A stretch of 64,000 nt of DNA from Cladophialophora immunda (taxonomy: Eukaryota > Ascomycota > Eurotiomycetes > Chaetothyriales > Herpotrichiellaceae), in NCBI RefSeq assembly GCF_000835495.1, contig NW_015622548.1, positions 868,001 to 932,000 of the forward strand, in the 5' to 3' direction. The notes beneath the pieces were generated by a model. It searched no databases. It had not been told where the DNA came from and saw only the letters and a list, made by a program, of their open reading frames with translations. How positions within the stretch are numbered: the first letter of the stretch is position 1; each line of letters opens with the position of its first letter. This document shows, in pieces, positions 1 to 11,708 of the stretch. The translations under genes and the position numbers were made by a program.

Positions 1-684
1 GTCTCCCAAACACCCACCACGATGGTGGCTTGCAACGACACGCTGGCAGCCCGACCGGTCCTTTCGTATTGACTTACTCCAGCCCAACCAGGGCTGCATC
101 CTTCCGAACTACGACCGTTGATGTCGATCTTCAGCCGAACTGGTTTCTTGGTGCCAGCCGGAAACGCTTCGCAGATACCAACAGATATCAGGCACCCACT
201 CACAACCACGACAGCACTGCAAGACCGTTGGCGCGGCGGAGCATTTGGTCGCTGATGATTTGCCCGACTGGACAGAACAAGCCACCCTACCTATGTTGCA
301 ACTCGAGAGAGCTTGGGCTTGGGGTGGGAGGGAATGCATCTCCCGCTCTGGGCCCCCAGAGATGCATCGCTCGCTCTGCTTTGGGTAAAGGCTTTTGTCG
401 CCCCCATGCATGTGGCCACTGGAGGGAGATAGAAGCAGCCTCGATCGCCAGCCGCAACTCCCGGCTCGGATGCATTTAGACAACCAGTGCAGCCCAAACC
501 CAAAATGCAACCTTCTTGCGTTTCGCCAGAGAATCCTGAATTTTGGGGAAAGCCAGCTCCCAAAGTCAGCCTTGCACGCTCACTCTGAGACTCATACATC
601 TCCGGCGGCAGCACCAGCACCAGCAACAGCAGTCACATCCCTCTCGATAGATCAAGCAGGGACTGACTGCCCTGAAGCATAGCC
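1..684. other. Intergenic sequence upstream of the first gene
   Basis: No reading frame here looks like a conserved protein. Several overlapping frames of 60-150 codons exist on both strands, but none shows a recognisable motif or splice pattern. An imperfect inverted repeat lies at about 335-366: an ATGCATC element on each side of a perfect CTCTGGG/CCCAGAG hairpin with a 2-nt loop. The stretch just before 685 is rich in CA and CAG and is probably the leader of the next gene. Confidence 0.5.
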
Positions 685-2790
685 ATGGTTTTTTCCAGTC
701 TCAACCCTGGTCGACAGACCTACCACCTGTGGCGGCGCTTTTCCATGCCCACAATCCACGGGTCCCGAGACGCCATCGCGGTCCCCTCCGATGTCGCCAA
801 CCAGCTCAACTCGGCATACACCTTCATGGTGCAGCTGATCATTATCGACTTCTGGGTCATCCTGATTCTCGCGGGCGTCGTGCTCTTCTTGGGCAAAGAG
901 AAACACAGCCACAACAGCGGGGTGATCGCCACGGGCATTTGGAACGCAAAGGACTCGCCGAGCGTCATCTTCAAGCTGACGGGCTCCTACTTCTTCAAGA
1001 TCAAGGACCGGCGGCGCGTGCACCTGTTCTGGTGGACGTTGATAGCCGGCGCTTTTGTTGTCGCCATCTACGCCATCCCCATAAAGGTCGCGCCGTACAT
1101 CATCATCGACAACGCCGCGCCTGTTGCAGCCACCTCCATCTACGTCCCATCTTTGAGTGGCCCGGACGACGAGAAGAACAGTGTGCAGATCAATGCGCTC
1201 GAGGCGCCATCGGCATTTCGCGCCGCGGGGAGTGTCCTGGTCGCCAACTCCACGGGCCGTACGCACGTTTCCGTCGATCCGCCCGAGACGATCCAAGACC
1301 TCGGCGACGGTGAGGCCGTCGTGCGTGTAGGATACAGCTACAACATCACGGGGCTGGACTTTGGCCTGCAACACTATCCCGACCTGGTCCTGAGCGTCCA
1401 GGGGTCGTGCCAAACAGACTATTCCTGGCTCCTGGCCGAATCGGTCGACGACTCCAACATCATCCGGGACGAATACCTGCTTTTCAATGACCCAAACATG
1501 GGCACGCAGAATGTCTCGTTTTACGATAGCGCCAGGCCCCTGGGTTATTTCTTCCTGGGCGCCCTTTCTCCCACGGGACCCGCAGCAAATTTTACCTGGG
1601 GTGCTTTGGTCTCCTCCGTGCAGCGAGAGAGTATCACGGCCGGCACAGATCCTTGGTATCTGACCGTCCCTGACGGCGGCAGCGATGTGGGCTTCATCGT
1701 CAAGGGTGGAAGACCGGCGCTGTCGTGCTGGCAGAATGACGTCTGGTCATACCGTGGACACCAAAGCACGGCCGTGGCCCTCGACTCGACCTCTCTTCCC
1801 GGCCTGGAGCTCTCGCTGGGCTTGCAAACCGTCTTGGCTCGCTTTCTGTCGGCGCCCAAGATCGTCAACGTGGCCACTCGCCTGGGTGCCTCGGCGCTCG
1901 TGTCTACGGACACTTCGCTGGGCGAAAAGTTCGATGCCGGCTCATCCAGCTTCCGCGACGATCTGGAGCGGCTGGTGTTCGCCTCATACATCGCCACCAT
2001 GAACACGCTCACCGACACCACGCTGTTCTCCACAAACAACTACGGCATCTCGAACGTGGCCACCGGGTCCGACGGCAAGCCAAGCCCGGGGGTCGACGCG
2101 TTCGTCATCTGGAGCAGCAACGTGTCGACGCTGTCGATCCTTGCCCTCATCATCATCCCCGTCATGACGGTCACCATGAAGTTGATTGTTTGGGTTCTCA
2201 CAGACCTGCCCTTCTCTTGGTACCGCATCCAAGCCTTGCAAGCGACGGTGCTGTACAGCTGTCTGCACGAGAAAGCCACTGGCAACGCCGACGTGGAATG
2301 CAACCGCAAAGACGATCGACCGTGGGTGAAGAGAGGAGACCATGAGCAGGGTGTGTTCAGGCCACGCTTCGACAGAGAGAGTCGGACGCTCAGTTGGGGT
2401 GCAGGCGAGTATGTCAAACTTTCCACTTTGTTTCGTTCGACCCGCAAGCTTCTTCCATCTATACATGGTTCTTTTCCATTCGTACTAACTGTAGTTGCCC
2501 ATTTTCTCGTTTTCGCCCGTGTGGATATTCTTGAAGTGGAATCCAATGACTGACCCACTTACAGACATAAGGAAGTGATCCCTGGGGTCGGGCCAACGCC
2601 GTTATCCCCAAGAGGCACCATGAACCTCGAAGTACCACAGACCAATGGTACGAAAGAGTACTTCGGGCCACAATCTCAGAGTCACAGCCAGGCTGCAAAC
2701 GAGAAGCCAGCATCGGACGTCCAGACGCAGATTTCCAGCGTCCTCACACCGTCATCTGTGGATCAACCACTCCTACCTGGCCCTCGGTAG
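685..2790 (+). CDS. Multi-pass fungal membrane protein of unknown function
   Basis: The start is the ATG at 685 in a GCCATGG context. Exon 1 runs 685-2408, an intron with GTATGT donor and ACAG acceptor spans 2409-2564, and exon 2 runs 2565-2790, giving about 649 residues. Joining them keeps the frame open past the stop that would otherwise fall at 2551-2553. Hydrophobic segments lie near residues 47-70, 113-135 and 475-505. Between the second and third is a long polar region with several N-x-S/T sites, which suggests a luminal or extracellular domain, followed by a soluble tail. I do not recognise the family by name. Proteins of this layout are common and uncharacterised in Pezizomycotina. 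The exon-2 tail is polar and low in complexity, so the exact 3' end is less certain than the body of the gene. Confidence 0.75.
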
Positions 2791-3558
2791 CTCCGTTGTC
2801 GAAGCAAATATTGCGCCGACGAAGAGGTATCCTCGTACTTGGAAGAAAGTGGGAACTTGGCGGCCTCTGCTGGCCTGAACGCTCGCAGAGGACCACTGCC
2901 ACAGTGTTAGGAGCGCGAAAATTCATACGGCCAGACGGTGGAGTTATTGCGATGACGACGACGACAACAATGATGATGATGATGGTCATAATGGTCACTT
3001 GTTCTTCCTGCTGTGTGCATATCAATACAGCCCGGACATCGGGCCATTATATCGAGAATGAAAACACTTGTAGTCGCTTCTTTGCCCTCGGAACATGCGA
3101 ATCGGTGTTCCAGGAAAGGCCTGGTTTCTAGATCGTGGAGGAAAACAAAAAACTTCGTCTGCCGACGCAGTATTTCCGCCCCTATCGCGCAGCTTCGGCA
3201 TGGTGTTCTCCCGCTGCAAAGTACATGATTTTCGTGATGAAATTATGCCGGAGTAAAGATTGCGTTTGGCTGCAACAGAATCCCATTTCGGGAGACATCC
3301 TGTTCTGCGCGAGGGTGGAGGAGCCTGTCTTTGCCAGTAAGAGGTGGGATATCGTTCCGGGAAGATTCTGATAGGTTGGCAGAGGAAATCCAGCCTCTGG
3401 GCTACTGACGCGAGCCCCGAGCCTGTTGCGGCCATTGGCAGCTGGGCTCAATGACGACGATCATGAAAGGTCTGCGCGCTTTGGTGCCAGGCGAAATCCA
3501 TCAGTCACGCTTTTGTCGAAAAGAACATTATCATTTTCCATCTCCGTCCATCCCAAAC
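2791..3558. other. Intergenic, with a GAT/GAC microsatellite
   Basis: No supported gene lies between the membrane protein and the P450. A trinucleotide-like tract of GAC and GAT units occupies about 2952-2987. The last 100 bases before 3559 are probably the P450 leader. An in-frame upstream ATG at 3451 would add 36 residues before the likely start. Confidence 0.5.
2952..2987. repeat. GAC/GAT trinucleotide microsatellite
   Basis: Runs of GAC followed by ATG/GAT units in non-coding sequence. A simple repeat with no evident role. Confidence 0.7.
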
Positions 3559-5206
3559 ATGGATGGCTTGATGATAGCAATGTCAGGTCTGGACAGCATT
3601 GGGAAGACAATTTGGCTCCTAGTCTGTGCAGGCATACTGGTAAGCTAACTGGCTGTTTTGTCTGATGGAGCACTGAAGAGAGGAAGGGCGCCACTTGTCG
3701 TCTTCTGTACAACATCTTTCTTCATCCACTGCGGCATTATCCGGGACCCATCTTGTGGCGAGCGACCCGCCTTATGTGGGTAATTGCCCTTCAGCGCGGC
3801 AGCTTGCATCGAGACCTTCTTCGACTACACAACAAATATGGCCCGGTGGTCCGAACTGCTCCAGACGAATTGTCGTACATCGACGCCCAGGCATGGAAGG
3901 ACATCTATACATCACGACAGGGTCACGCGCCGATCGAACGGGGCGGAGTATGGTTTCGGAAGACGCGCCCAGACGAGCCTTATAGCATCATGGGAAACGA
4001 TGAGGACCACCATGCTCGATATCGAAGAGCATTCATGGGCGCCTTTAGCGAGAAAGCAATTAAGGATCATTCAACGTTGATTGAAAGGTATGTCGACCTG
4101 ATGATGCAGAGATTTCGAGCCATGGCCAACGAGAGCGGCATTACCAAAGTCGATATTGTCTCATGGCTAAACTTTGTAACGTTTGATATTTCGGGTGACT
4201 TGTCGTTTGGAGAATCCTTTGGAAGCACATTGACGGGGAACCCACATCCTTGGGTTGACATTGCCTGTCGCTTTGGAAAGGGTATAGCACTAGTAGCCTC
4301 GATCAACCATTACGCACCGCTGCAAAGGTTGCTGAAACATGCCATGCCGGTCAAAGTCCGCCAGAAGATGATCTATCATCGAGAACTGAGTGCGCAAAAG
4401 GTCCGGCAACGTCTCCAGCTCCAAGAGCAAAGGCTAGACTTTGTCAATGCGGTGCTCAAATACAATCAGGAGAAGGTGGACAAGGTGACATCGGAAGAAC
4501 TCGAGCTAAACATGAGTGTCTTTGTCTTTGCCGGAAGTGAAACAGTCAGTTCGGCAGTTGCGGCTATATTATTCGGACTGTTGGGAGCACCCAAGGCTAT
4601 GGCCCGGGTCAGCCAGGAGATCCGATCTGCTTTTAGTCGCGAGAACGAGATCGACGTTGCCGCTACATCGAAGCTCGAGTACCTGACGGCTGTGATCAAC
4701 GAAGGCATGCGGCTTGGTCCACCCAGTGTCATAGGGGTCCCTCGCGTTGTGCCAGTTGCCGGAGAAGACATATGCGGGAAATGGGTCCCTGGCGGAGTAA
4801 GAGACTGGGTCTTTCATTCGAGGACTCTTGCTAATCGTTTGTCCAGACATTTGTTTCGATCAATCAATATCCAGCATTCCGATCACCAACAAATTTCATT
4901 GAACCTGAAGATTTTATTCCAGAGCGCTTCCTTGGGAGGCAAAGTCCCGAAAATAACCTGGCAGTCTTTCAGCCCTTCCTTGTAGGACGGCACATGTGCA
5001 TTGGACAGAAAGTGGCGTGGGCGGAAATGCGGCTCATACTGGCGAGACTGCTCTACACTTTTGACATCAGCTGGAACGCCACTCCATCCATCCATGATTG
5101 GGGGGAACAGCAGACATTCATTTTTTGGCAGAAGAACCCTCTTGAGATTCGTTTGAAGCGCAGACGAGCCTGTATACAAGGCACGGAATGGTACAGTCCA
5201 TGCTGA
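3559..5206 (+). CDS. Cytochrome P450 monooxygenase
   Basis: The model has three exons: 3559-3639, 3681-4796 and 4847-5206, about 518 residues, a normal length for a microsomal fungal P450. Exon 1 encodes a hydrophobic anchor and exon 2 begins near the proline-rich hinge (HPLRHYPGP). The I-helix oxygen-binding motif AGSET and the K-helix ExxR (EGMR) are present, followed by PERF. The haem loop reads FLVGRHMCIG, so the cysteine ligand is present. The usual Arg two residues after the first Gly is His, with Arg moved one place forward. The first acceptor could be 3686 instead of 3680, which shifts only two residues. The overall pattern suits the large fungal families that oxidise secondary metabolites, but the substrate cannot be told. 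No biosynthetic partner lies next to it. Confidence 0.88.
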
Positions 5207-5705
5207 CAGGGGCACATTAGTCCGTCCGTATGAACGATACACTAGATAAGCTGAGCCTCCCTGGTTATAACCAGAGTGCACTTCCATAATGACGAGACCA
5301 GGTCGGGTGCGACATGGTGGAAAGGACATGTAGCATGTAATATCAGGAGGTGAACAGAGCGAACAAGGTGGACAATGTGAACGATGTGAATCCCACTCCG
5401 TCGGCCTCGCTTCACTCCGTCAGCCTCGCTGGGATCCTCGAGTGCATTTCTCCGCACCTCTTCGCCGCACCTTCCGCAAATGGCCATTGCGACTCTTTGT
5501 TGGAGAAAATTATTTTTCAAGTCGAGTGCGACCGTCTCGGCGTGAAAACTGCTTTTGTTCACCTCGCTTTCGCTCATTCTAGACGTTGTTGCTCGAAGAT
5601 CTAGGCTCTGCTGGGCTCCGGGCACTCAGAGCAGTTTCTTGCTTCTTCCACAGCCGCCTGACGACCGGCGAGATCCCAAGTCGGCTTCACACGGGCCTGT
5701 CCAAA
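5207..5705. other. Intergenic and leader of the Srp40-like gene
   Basis: No gene is seen. The GTGAAC/GTGGAC-rich stretch at about 5350-5390 is followed by two near-identical 19-bp units (5395-5413 and 5414-5432). The 120 bases before 5706 are open in frame with the downstream gene but contain no earlier ATG. Confidence 0.5.
5395..5432. repeat. Two-copy 19-bp imperfect tandem repeat
   Basis: Two units beginning ACTCCGTC(G/A)GCCTCGCT, identical at 16 of 19 positions, in the leader region of the Srp40-like gene. Confidence 0.6.
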
Positions 5706-6932
5706 ATGAAGACCACTTCAACGGAATCGAGTCGCGACGCTTCCCAGCCGTCTTCCCAGGTTCTTTCCTTAGTATCCTCATTTCTGGCTGAACATGGGTT
5801 TCACTCGACTATCAAGACTCTCAGGAAAGAGCTCAAGCGAATGAACCAATCGGTGGAGGTTCTTACCCTCGGGGATTCGCAAGATGGCGTCAATCTACAG
5901 GAGATTGTAGAGAACTGGAACAAAAAAGAGGCATTAGGATCTACACAGTCTTCTTCAGACGAAAACACATCGGATCCCAGCGGGAGTGCGACGTCGGAGT
6001 CAGATTCAGAGTCCAGCAGTGCTAGCAGCGGTGAGGAGAATGACGGGAGCGTGAGCAGCGAGGACACATCCGCAGCAGTGTCCGAATCCGAGTCAGGGAC
6101 CGATGAAGAGAAAGTGAACACAAAGTTGTCCTCAAAATTGAAGAGGGTCAAAGCCAACAAGAGAGATTCGTCCCCGTCAAGCTCTTCATCGGCGTCCTCC
6201 GACAGCGACGCCGACGATGAGCGAGAGATTGGTGCCAAAGCAAAGGCTAAGGTTTCACGGAAGAAGTCACCAAGCGCCTCGAAAATAGCCGAAAATGCCC
6301 GTATCCTCAAGCGCAAGGCACGATCTAGCTCACCAGAATCGTCTTCTTCAGATTCGGACTCGGACTCGTCAGATGATGATCGACCGGCAAAACGAGCAAA
6401 GATTGGTAGCAAAGAGGACACCGATAAGACCTCCTCGAGTGAAATATCTTCTTCGAGCTCTGACGACGAAACAGGCGACGCCAAGGATTCATCCAGTGAA
6501 GCAGAGGAAGTGGAGGACGAAGGAATGAGCACAGATGCGTCTAAGGATCCAGCAAGATCGGCCGATGCGGCCGATGCTCTATCTGATTCATCCTCAGGAA
6601 CAGTCACAGGAGACGTCGTTGAGCCAGACGAGTCATCTACAAGACAACCCGAAACAATTATGAACAAAGGAAAGAAGCAACCAGTGGCCACCAAAAAGGA
6701 GCATGTGGGTGCGAGACCGACTCCGCTGGCGCAACTATCAGCCCAGGCAACGGCGGACTCTCACATCAGCAACGCCTACCAAAGCTATGACTACGCCGAC
6801 CGGGCATACAAGGACCTGTCTGTGACTCGAGGAAAAGGATTCACCAAGGAGAAGAACAAGAAGAAGCGGGGCAGTTATCGCGGAGGAGCCATTGACATTA
6901 GCGGCGGCAAGGGCTTCAAGTTCGATGACTGA
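5706..6932 (+). CDS. Srp40/Nopp140-like nucleolar phosphoprotein
   Basis: A single-exon gene of 408 residues starting at the ATG at 5706. Residues about 15-45 look like a LisH dimerisation motif (LSLVSSFLAEHGFHSTIKTL). The middle, about residues 75-330, is Ser/Glu/Asp-rich with basic Lys/Arg patches, as in Nopp140 and yeast Srp40, and offers many casein-kinase-2-type sites. The C-terminus has the conserved SRP40 C-terminal domain, seen in YADRAYKDLSVTRGKGF, the Lys-rich block after it, and the ending GGKGFKFDD. Family members are nucleolar chaperones linked to snoRNPs and rRNA synthesis. The 297-codon open frame on the opposite strand is a by-product of the Ser/Asp codon repetition. Confidence 0.9.
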   Translation: MKTTSTESSRDASQPSSQVLSLVSSFLAEHGFHSTIKTLRKELKRMNQSVEVLTLGDSQDGVNLQEIVENWNKKEALGSTQSSSDENTSDPSGSATSESDSESSSASSGEENDGSVSSEDTSAAVSESESGTDEEKVNTKLSSKLKRVKANKRDSSPSSSSSASSDSDADDEREIGAKAKAKVSRKKSPSASKIAENARILKRKARSSSPESSSSDSDSDSSDDDRPAKRAKIGSKEDTDKTSSSEISSSSSDDETGDAKDSSSEAEEVEDEGMSTDASKDPARSADAADALSDSSSGTVTGDVVEPDESSTRQPETIMNKGKKQPVATKKEHVGARPTPLAQLSAQATADSHISNAYQSYDYADRAYKDLSVTRGKGFTKEKNKKKRGSYRGGAIDISGGKGFKFDD

Positions 6933-8641
6933 AGGAATGGAGTAAAGGGCACAGCTTTGGAGCGTACATGAAATATTCTTGGGCCAAAAGCATGGAGTTT
7001 GGAGGTTGCTCATATCATGGATAGTGAGACAGATGACCAAAAAGAGGGGCTAATGATAGATCAAAGAAAAATGCAATGCATCAACACGGAGCTATGCAGT
7101 GGGCAGTGATGAGAGGACGACGACAGCTGGAGTGACGGGCTGCCCGAGCTGGTACATCCAGGAGGTGCTTTGCAGAATGATAGTGGTCGGTTACAAAACA
7201 TCCAGATTCCGAGGTTGATGCTAGACTTGAAACGGCTCAAAACTCGGACTCTGTTCCTCCCAGGACGCCATAGTGTGTAGCTGTGGAAGGTTATGCAGGA
7301 GTGTGGAGTGGTGGAAAAGACACAGTGGCCATCGCAAGTACCAGGTACCTGGATTGTTGCGGTAATTGCCACCAAAAGTCATGTATCTGGTACCGAAGCA
7401 CTCTCCAGGGCTCTCTCCCCACATCCCGTCACCTGCAGCAGTTTCCCAACCGTTTGTGCCCGTATCTCGTATTGGTGCCTAAAAGCTGGGGCCTATTATC
7501 CTGCTGCGGCCACCTGTACGAGGGTACGGCGGAGTGCCTCGGCTGCCCTGGGCGCCTCCTCCACTGAGCGAGCTCCCGAGCTCCCTTTGGGCGTCACTTT
7601 GATTCTGGGGAATCGATTGCTCTTTGTTGGGGATCTGACTTGGCGTCCCAACCAAACGTGATGCCCCCGATGCTGCCGCTGCCAATCACGCCCTGCAACT
7701 CACACGCCAACGACGCCAATGACCCTGATGATGCCCCTGCGATCGATCAACATCCTACCAGCTGCATATTACGAGCTACACGTTTTCTAAATGGTGTCTT
7801 CCTTTTGCCCCTTCGTCACCGACTCTTTTCCTCTCCCTCTTCTCTCCCTCTCACCGTCCCTCATCCCAGAAAACGAGCACGGAAAAACAAAGGTCCCCTC
7901 CTGATTCGTCCCTGCGTCGCTGCTCATTCTTCCTGCCCTAATCACGCGCCACAAACTAGACCGTCGGTTCTCCCATCATCCGGACGACGCTCATCCACTG
8001 GCAACTGGGCCAATTGATCTAGGAGAAGGGTCTGGTGGTGCCTGTGGGATGCTACGACTCAAGTGTAGCTGCAGGGCGAGATCGTGTACCAACTGACCAA
8101 GTTTTTTTTTTTCTCCTAGCGTCAGGGCTCACGGGGGGCAATTTCACAGAGCCTAACCATCACCAGTGGGAGTGAACAAGCGACAAGCGACCAAGCCATC
8201 AAGGCACCAGCAAACTACAAATTACTTGGACCATCCGCCACATCCGCCTCCACAATTCAACTCCCTCTCTTCAAAATCCCTTTTCATTTCCCCGGGATCT
8301 CGAATCGAGCTCTGAGTGTGGCCTTGGGAATTGTTTCTGCGGGGAGAGTTCGTGAGGCTCTGTTCGGTCTATCCTTGGCTCTTGACACTCTTGGGGCTTG
8401 GGCTCAAACACCAAAGCAACTCTTGGAACTCTTGTCGAGAGTCAAAACGCTGAGTCAGAGTCTGACCAAAAAGAACCTGGGGTCTTGACGGGAAAATTAT
8501 CTTCCTTCGCAAAGTCGCTCACTTCTCCGGGCTTTCTATTGACCATCCACAAAAACCGCAGAGAGGACTTTTATTCTTGGGATTCTCTTCCGAGTTGGCG
8601 ACGATCAACAAAGGAACCACCACCCCCTACTCATCCAATAC
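6933..8641. other. Intergenic, 1.7 kb, with the leader of the next gene
   Basis: I find no supported gene. Short frames on both strands lack motifs. A T-tract lies near 8101-8113. The region from about 7790 to 8400 is pyrimidine-rich, as in many fungal promoters and leaders. A non-ATG frame at 8398-8874 overlaps the next gene out of phase and is not supported. Confidence 0.5.
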
Positions 8642-9967
8642 ATGACCAGCCGGATGATCATCCTGGCGGGAGCTCCAGAGCCAGCGAAGCTCGACTGGAG
8701 CGAGAAGTCGCTTCTGCCGGATACTGCCCACGTCGAGTCTCTCCCCATCAGGAAAGATGCACCGACTTCGCAGACCCCGTTATCACCCTCGTCCAAAGCT
8801 TTCGGTGCCCAATGGCGACAGATCACCACACAGAAGCTCCAGATGCGCCCCATCTTGCCCAAACTCAACATTGACGCACACCAGTTGCCGCTAGGCGGTA
8901 TTATACCACACCAGGGCGGCCAGCAGAATGAGCCTAGTGAGACTGACCGCAGCGGCGCCGAATTCTTCTCCTTCTCTGAATTGCTCGGCGCATCTACCCC
9001 CAGCAGCGACATCAGTGAAGCTCAATCACAACCCTCCTTGTCCGGCGGTTCCTCGTCCATCCCGGACACCACTTCCAACAGTACTGGGGCATTCAACACT
9101 TCCGAAGGTGGTCCGCTTTCCGAGTACTACGACCATTCTTTTTCTATTTACGAAGCCATTCCCTCCTCCCATCTCTCGCACTTCTCTGACTCGATTACGC
9201 CCGGCACGCCGACCTATGAATCAAACGAGGACATGTTTGCGTCGCAACAGCCCCCTGGCACGCCTGGTGGAATCATTCGGACGCCTTCACAAAGACGATT
9301 AAGTCAGGCGCCGCGACCGAAAACGCTGAGTGAGCTGCACGACATTCCGAATGCGAGGTATTTGGAGACCATCTCCCCACAAACCATGACGGTCAACTTG
9401 ATTGTGGGCATCATCTCCATTGCACCGCCGAGGACAGTCATCACGGGGGCCAAATACGGCCGACCGAGAGAAGTGGACTTGGTGGAGATGGTGGTGGGCG
9501 ACGACACGAAATCCGGGTTTCCCATCTCCATGTGGTTACCGAAGGAAATGCGGGTGAACTGGAAAGACGGGGCCAACGCGAACCCCGAAGGCAGCCGAAG
9601 TATCTTGCGCCGGAGTCTGCGATTTATGAGACCTCGGGATGTGGTGCTGCTCCAGAATGTGGCGCTCAGCTCATTCCGTGCCAAAGTGCACGGACAGAGT
9701 CTGAAGGGCGACGTCACCAAGATTGATCTGTTGTTCCGCAAGAAAGTGGACGACGACGATCTCAGTGGCATCTACTCGGTGAGCAACCTGCGAACTGCCA
9801 ATGTGGGCAAGGACCCGCAGGTGTTGAAGGTGAAGAAAGTGAAGGATTGGCTGATGGAGTTTGTGGGTGAGCGAGAGGGCGGCGGGTTGGCGCTGCCGGG
9901 AGGCAAGAGAGGGAGGAAGAACAAGGCTGGGTACAGCCATGCGTTCTTACCTGATGATACCCCATGA
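8642..9967 (+). CDS. Conserved-looking unknown protein with a possible OB-fold C-terminal domain
   Basis: A single-exon frame of 441 residues from the ATG at 8642. The first about 230 residues are Ser/Pro/Thr-rich and probably disordered. From about residue 235 the sequence becomes dense and hydrophobic-patterned, with alternating strands around MTVNLIVGIISIAPPRTV, VDLVEMVVGDDTKSGFPI and DVVLLQNVALSSF. Beta-strand spacing, a conserved-looking W and a late basic/acidic mix recall an OB-type nucleic-acid-binding fold. This fold call is inference from the pattern; no signature motif proves it. The C-terminus is basic (GGKRGRKNKAG). A nuclear DNA-binding role would be plausible but is unproven. 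Confidence 0.75.
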   Translation: MTSRMIILAGAPEPAKLDWSEKSLLPDTAHVESLPIRKDAPTSQTPLSPSSKAFGAQWRQITTQKLQMRPILPKLNIDAHQLPLGGIIPHQGGQQNEPSETDRSGAEFFSFSELLGASTPSSDISEAQSQPSLSGGSSSIPDTTSNSTGAFNTSEGGPLSEYYDHSFSIYEAIPSSHLSHFSDSITPGTPTYESNEDMFASQQPPGTPGGIIRTPSQRRLSQAPRPKTLSELHDIPNARYLETISPQTMTVNLIVGIISIAPPRTVITGAKYGRPREVDLVEMVVGDDTKSGFPISMWLPKEMRVNWKDGANANPEGSRSILRRSLRFMRPRDVVLLQNVALSSFRAKVHGQSLKGDVTKIDLLFRKKVDDDDLSGIYSVSNLRTANVGKDPQVLKVKKVKDWLMEFVGEREGGGLALPGGKRGRKNKAGYSHAFLPDDTP

Positions 9968-10515
9968 TTATTGGCAGGATTCGCAAAGGGGCGAGGCAGA
10001 CTACTGAGAGGGAAGATCTACGGGACGGAGATTTTTTGGCCTGGGAAGATCTGCGGCGATCTTTCGGGGGGCGAAAATCCTGAGCCTGGGGAGGATGGAT
10101 GTAATAACAGCAACACAGAAGGATTTGAGATGGCCAAAGGGGCGGTTTCGGGGAGTTGAGCCTCTCGGCCTGGCCCCTTGTATTGTAGTAATAGTCACGA
10201 GACATGACTGCATTGGATGAGTTTGAGGGATCAGGGGCACGGCGCACATAATTACTCAATAGTAGTATTTTGCTGGCGAAGAATACTAGGTATGCGGGAT
10301 GGATGAGATGCGCGTTTGACAGGTGTAACACCCCCTTACCGTATCACCAAGTGACGATGAAACGAATTTAGACAGTCCCAATAGTTCCCATCAACTGAGA
10401 CAATTCGAGACGAAGAATACGTACCACAGCCACAGGGAAGAAAATTCCCTCTCGAGGGAGTGTGAGATGAGGATGGTCAGAGGGTCTCGAGTCGTACTCG
10501 TAAGCTGGGGAACAA

Positions 10516-10534
10516 ACAGACAGACAGACAGACA
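10516..10534. repeat. (GACA)n microsatellite
   Basis: About four GACA units in a row in non-coding sequence. Confidence 0.75.
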
Positions 10535-10697
10535 AATCGCATCACGATGTTCGAGACAGAAGTGACAGGACATGGTGACATTGTGTGCAAGTGGTGGGTG
10601 ACACGGTGTCAGAAGTCAGTTGTCACTAAATTTGGCAGAGGCAGGACACGAAATGAAAATTTTCTGGTTGGTGAGGAACAAGAGAGAGGGGCGTGGA

Positions 10698-10727
10698 GAT
10701 GGACATAGACATGGACATGGACATGGT
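10698..10727. repeat. ATGGAC hexamer repeat
   Basis: Repeated GGACAT(A/G)-type hexamers, with slight divergence, in non-coding sequence. Confidence 0.65.
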
Positions 10728-11681
10728 GTGGCTGTGCATGGAACAGAAAAAGGAAAGGAAAAGGAGACGGACATTGGACAATAGTGATGGACGTTCAACT
10801 GTGGCCTCGTGACCAGCAGCTAGCAGGGTGGGCAATAGGCATGCCCGAACAGACAATGATTTGTCTCTCCAAGTACCTCCTTTCCCTGTACCGACAACCT
10901 AACTTGTTCCCCTTCGAGGCGTAACGAGGTATCCCAATCACCGCCTCATGGCTCCCTTAGATGATCACAGGGCCACGCAGCAGCAGCTGCAGCGGTCAAG
11001 TGCCCGATCTCCGAGTAGCTTCACAGGCGAGACACTCGAGAACAAACCAATCGTACGAGCCTCCGAGTCGGCGTGTTGGCTTTATTGCGTGATGAGTGGA
11101 CTGATCCCACGTCGAGCTACCTACTTGTACGTACCTACGCGTACGCAGAACAAGTCATGGCAAAAGGGGGTGGGATAAAAAGGGGGAGGTTCCATCATGG
11201 GGCCGCCTCCGACGAGACTGCGAAATTGCATCCAAGGTCACAAGATTTCCATCTCGGAGACCATCAACGACCTCCTTGGCCACCGGAGGAGGGACTGGCA
11301 GATTATTCAGGGGCACCTCGCAGTTAACGAGGAGAGGGACCTTTCCGCTAAGATTGACGATGGGTTGTGACCCTACTCGTACCTCCTACTCGTAGTAGTA
11401 GCGGCCGAGCTGGGTCCTTATCGATAAAAGCAAAAGGGACGAGAGGGAATTTTAAAAAGGCTCCCCCACGCACGCGGTGCGAAAGTGTGTTTGCGAGGAA
11501 AAAGGTGGTGAAGCAAGTCATTCAGGTACCTCGTCCTCGCCGACAGGGCCGCAGCTTAATTAACCTCTCAACTAAAACCCATCCGCGGCGTGGCTTGGGC
11601 AAACCCAGACCTGAGGCGCGCCCCCAACTGGCCCAGGGCCGCTGGCACTAGGCCTTTAGTGACCCAGCTCGCCGGGTGGGG

Positions 11682-11708
11682 GGTGCCACAGGTGCCACAG
11701 GTGCCACT
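11682..11708. repeat. Three-copy 9-bp tandem repeat
   Basis: GGTGCCACA is repeated three times, the last copy incomplete, in intergenic DNA, followed by a CGCCTG-type GC-rich tract. Confidence 0.7.

Noticed and set aside
652..1413. 253-codon minus-strand frame opposite the first gene
   Set aside because: Arg/Asp/Val-rich low-information translation typical of the antisense of a GC-rich gene; no motif.
5801..6694. 297-codon open frame on the minus strand across the Srp40-like gene
   Set aside because: Mirror of repeated Ser/Asp/Glu codons; Ser/Leu-rich translation with no domain.
8398..8874. 158-codon frame upstream of the possible OB-fold gene
   Set aside because: Opens with TTG and runs out of phase into the supported gene; Ser/Pro-rich and motif-free.
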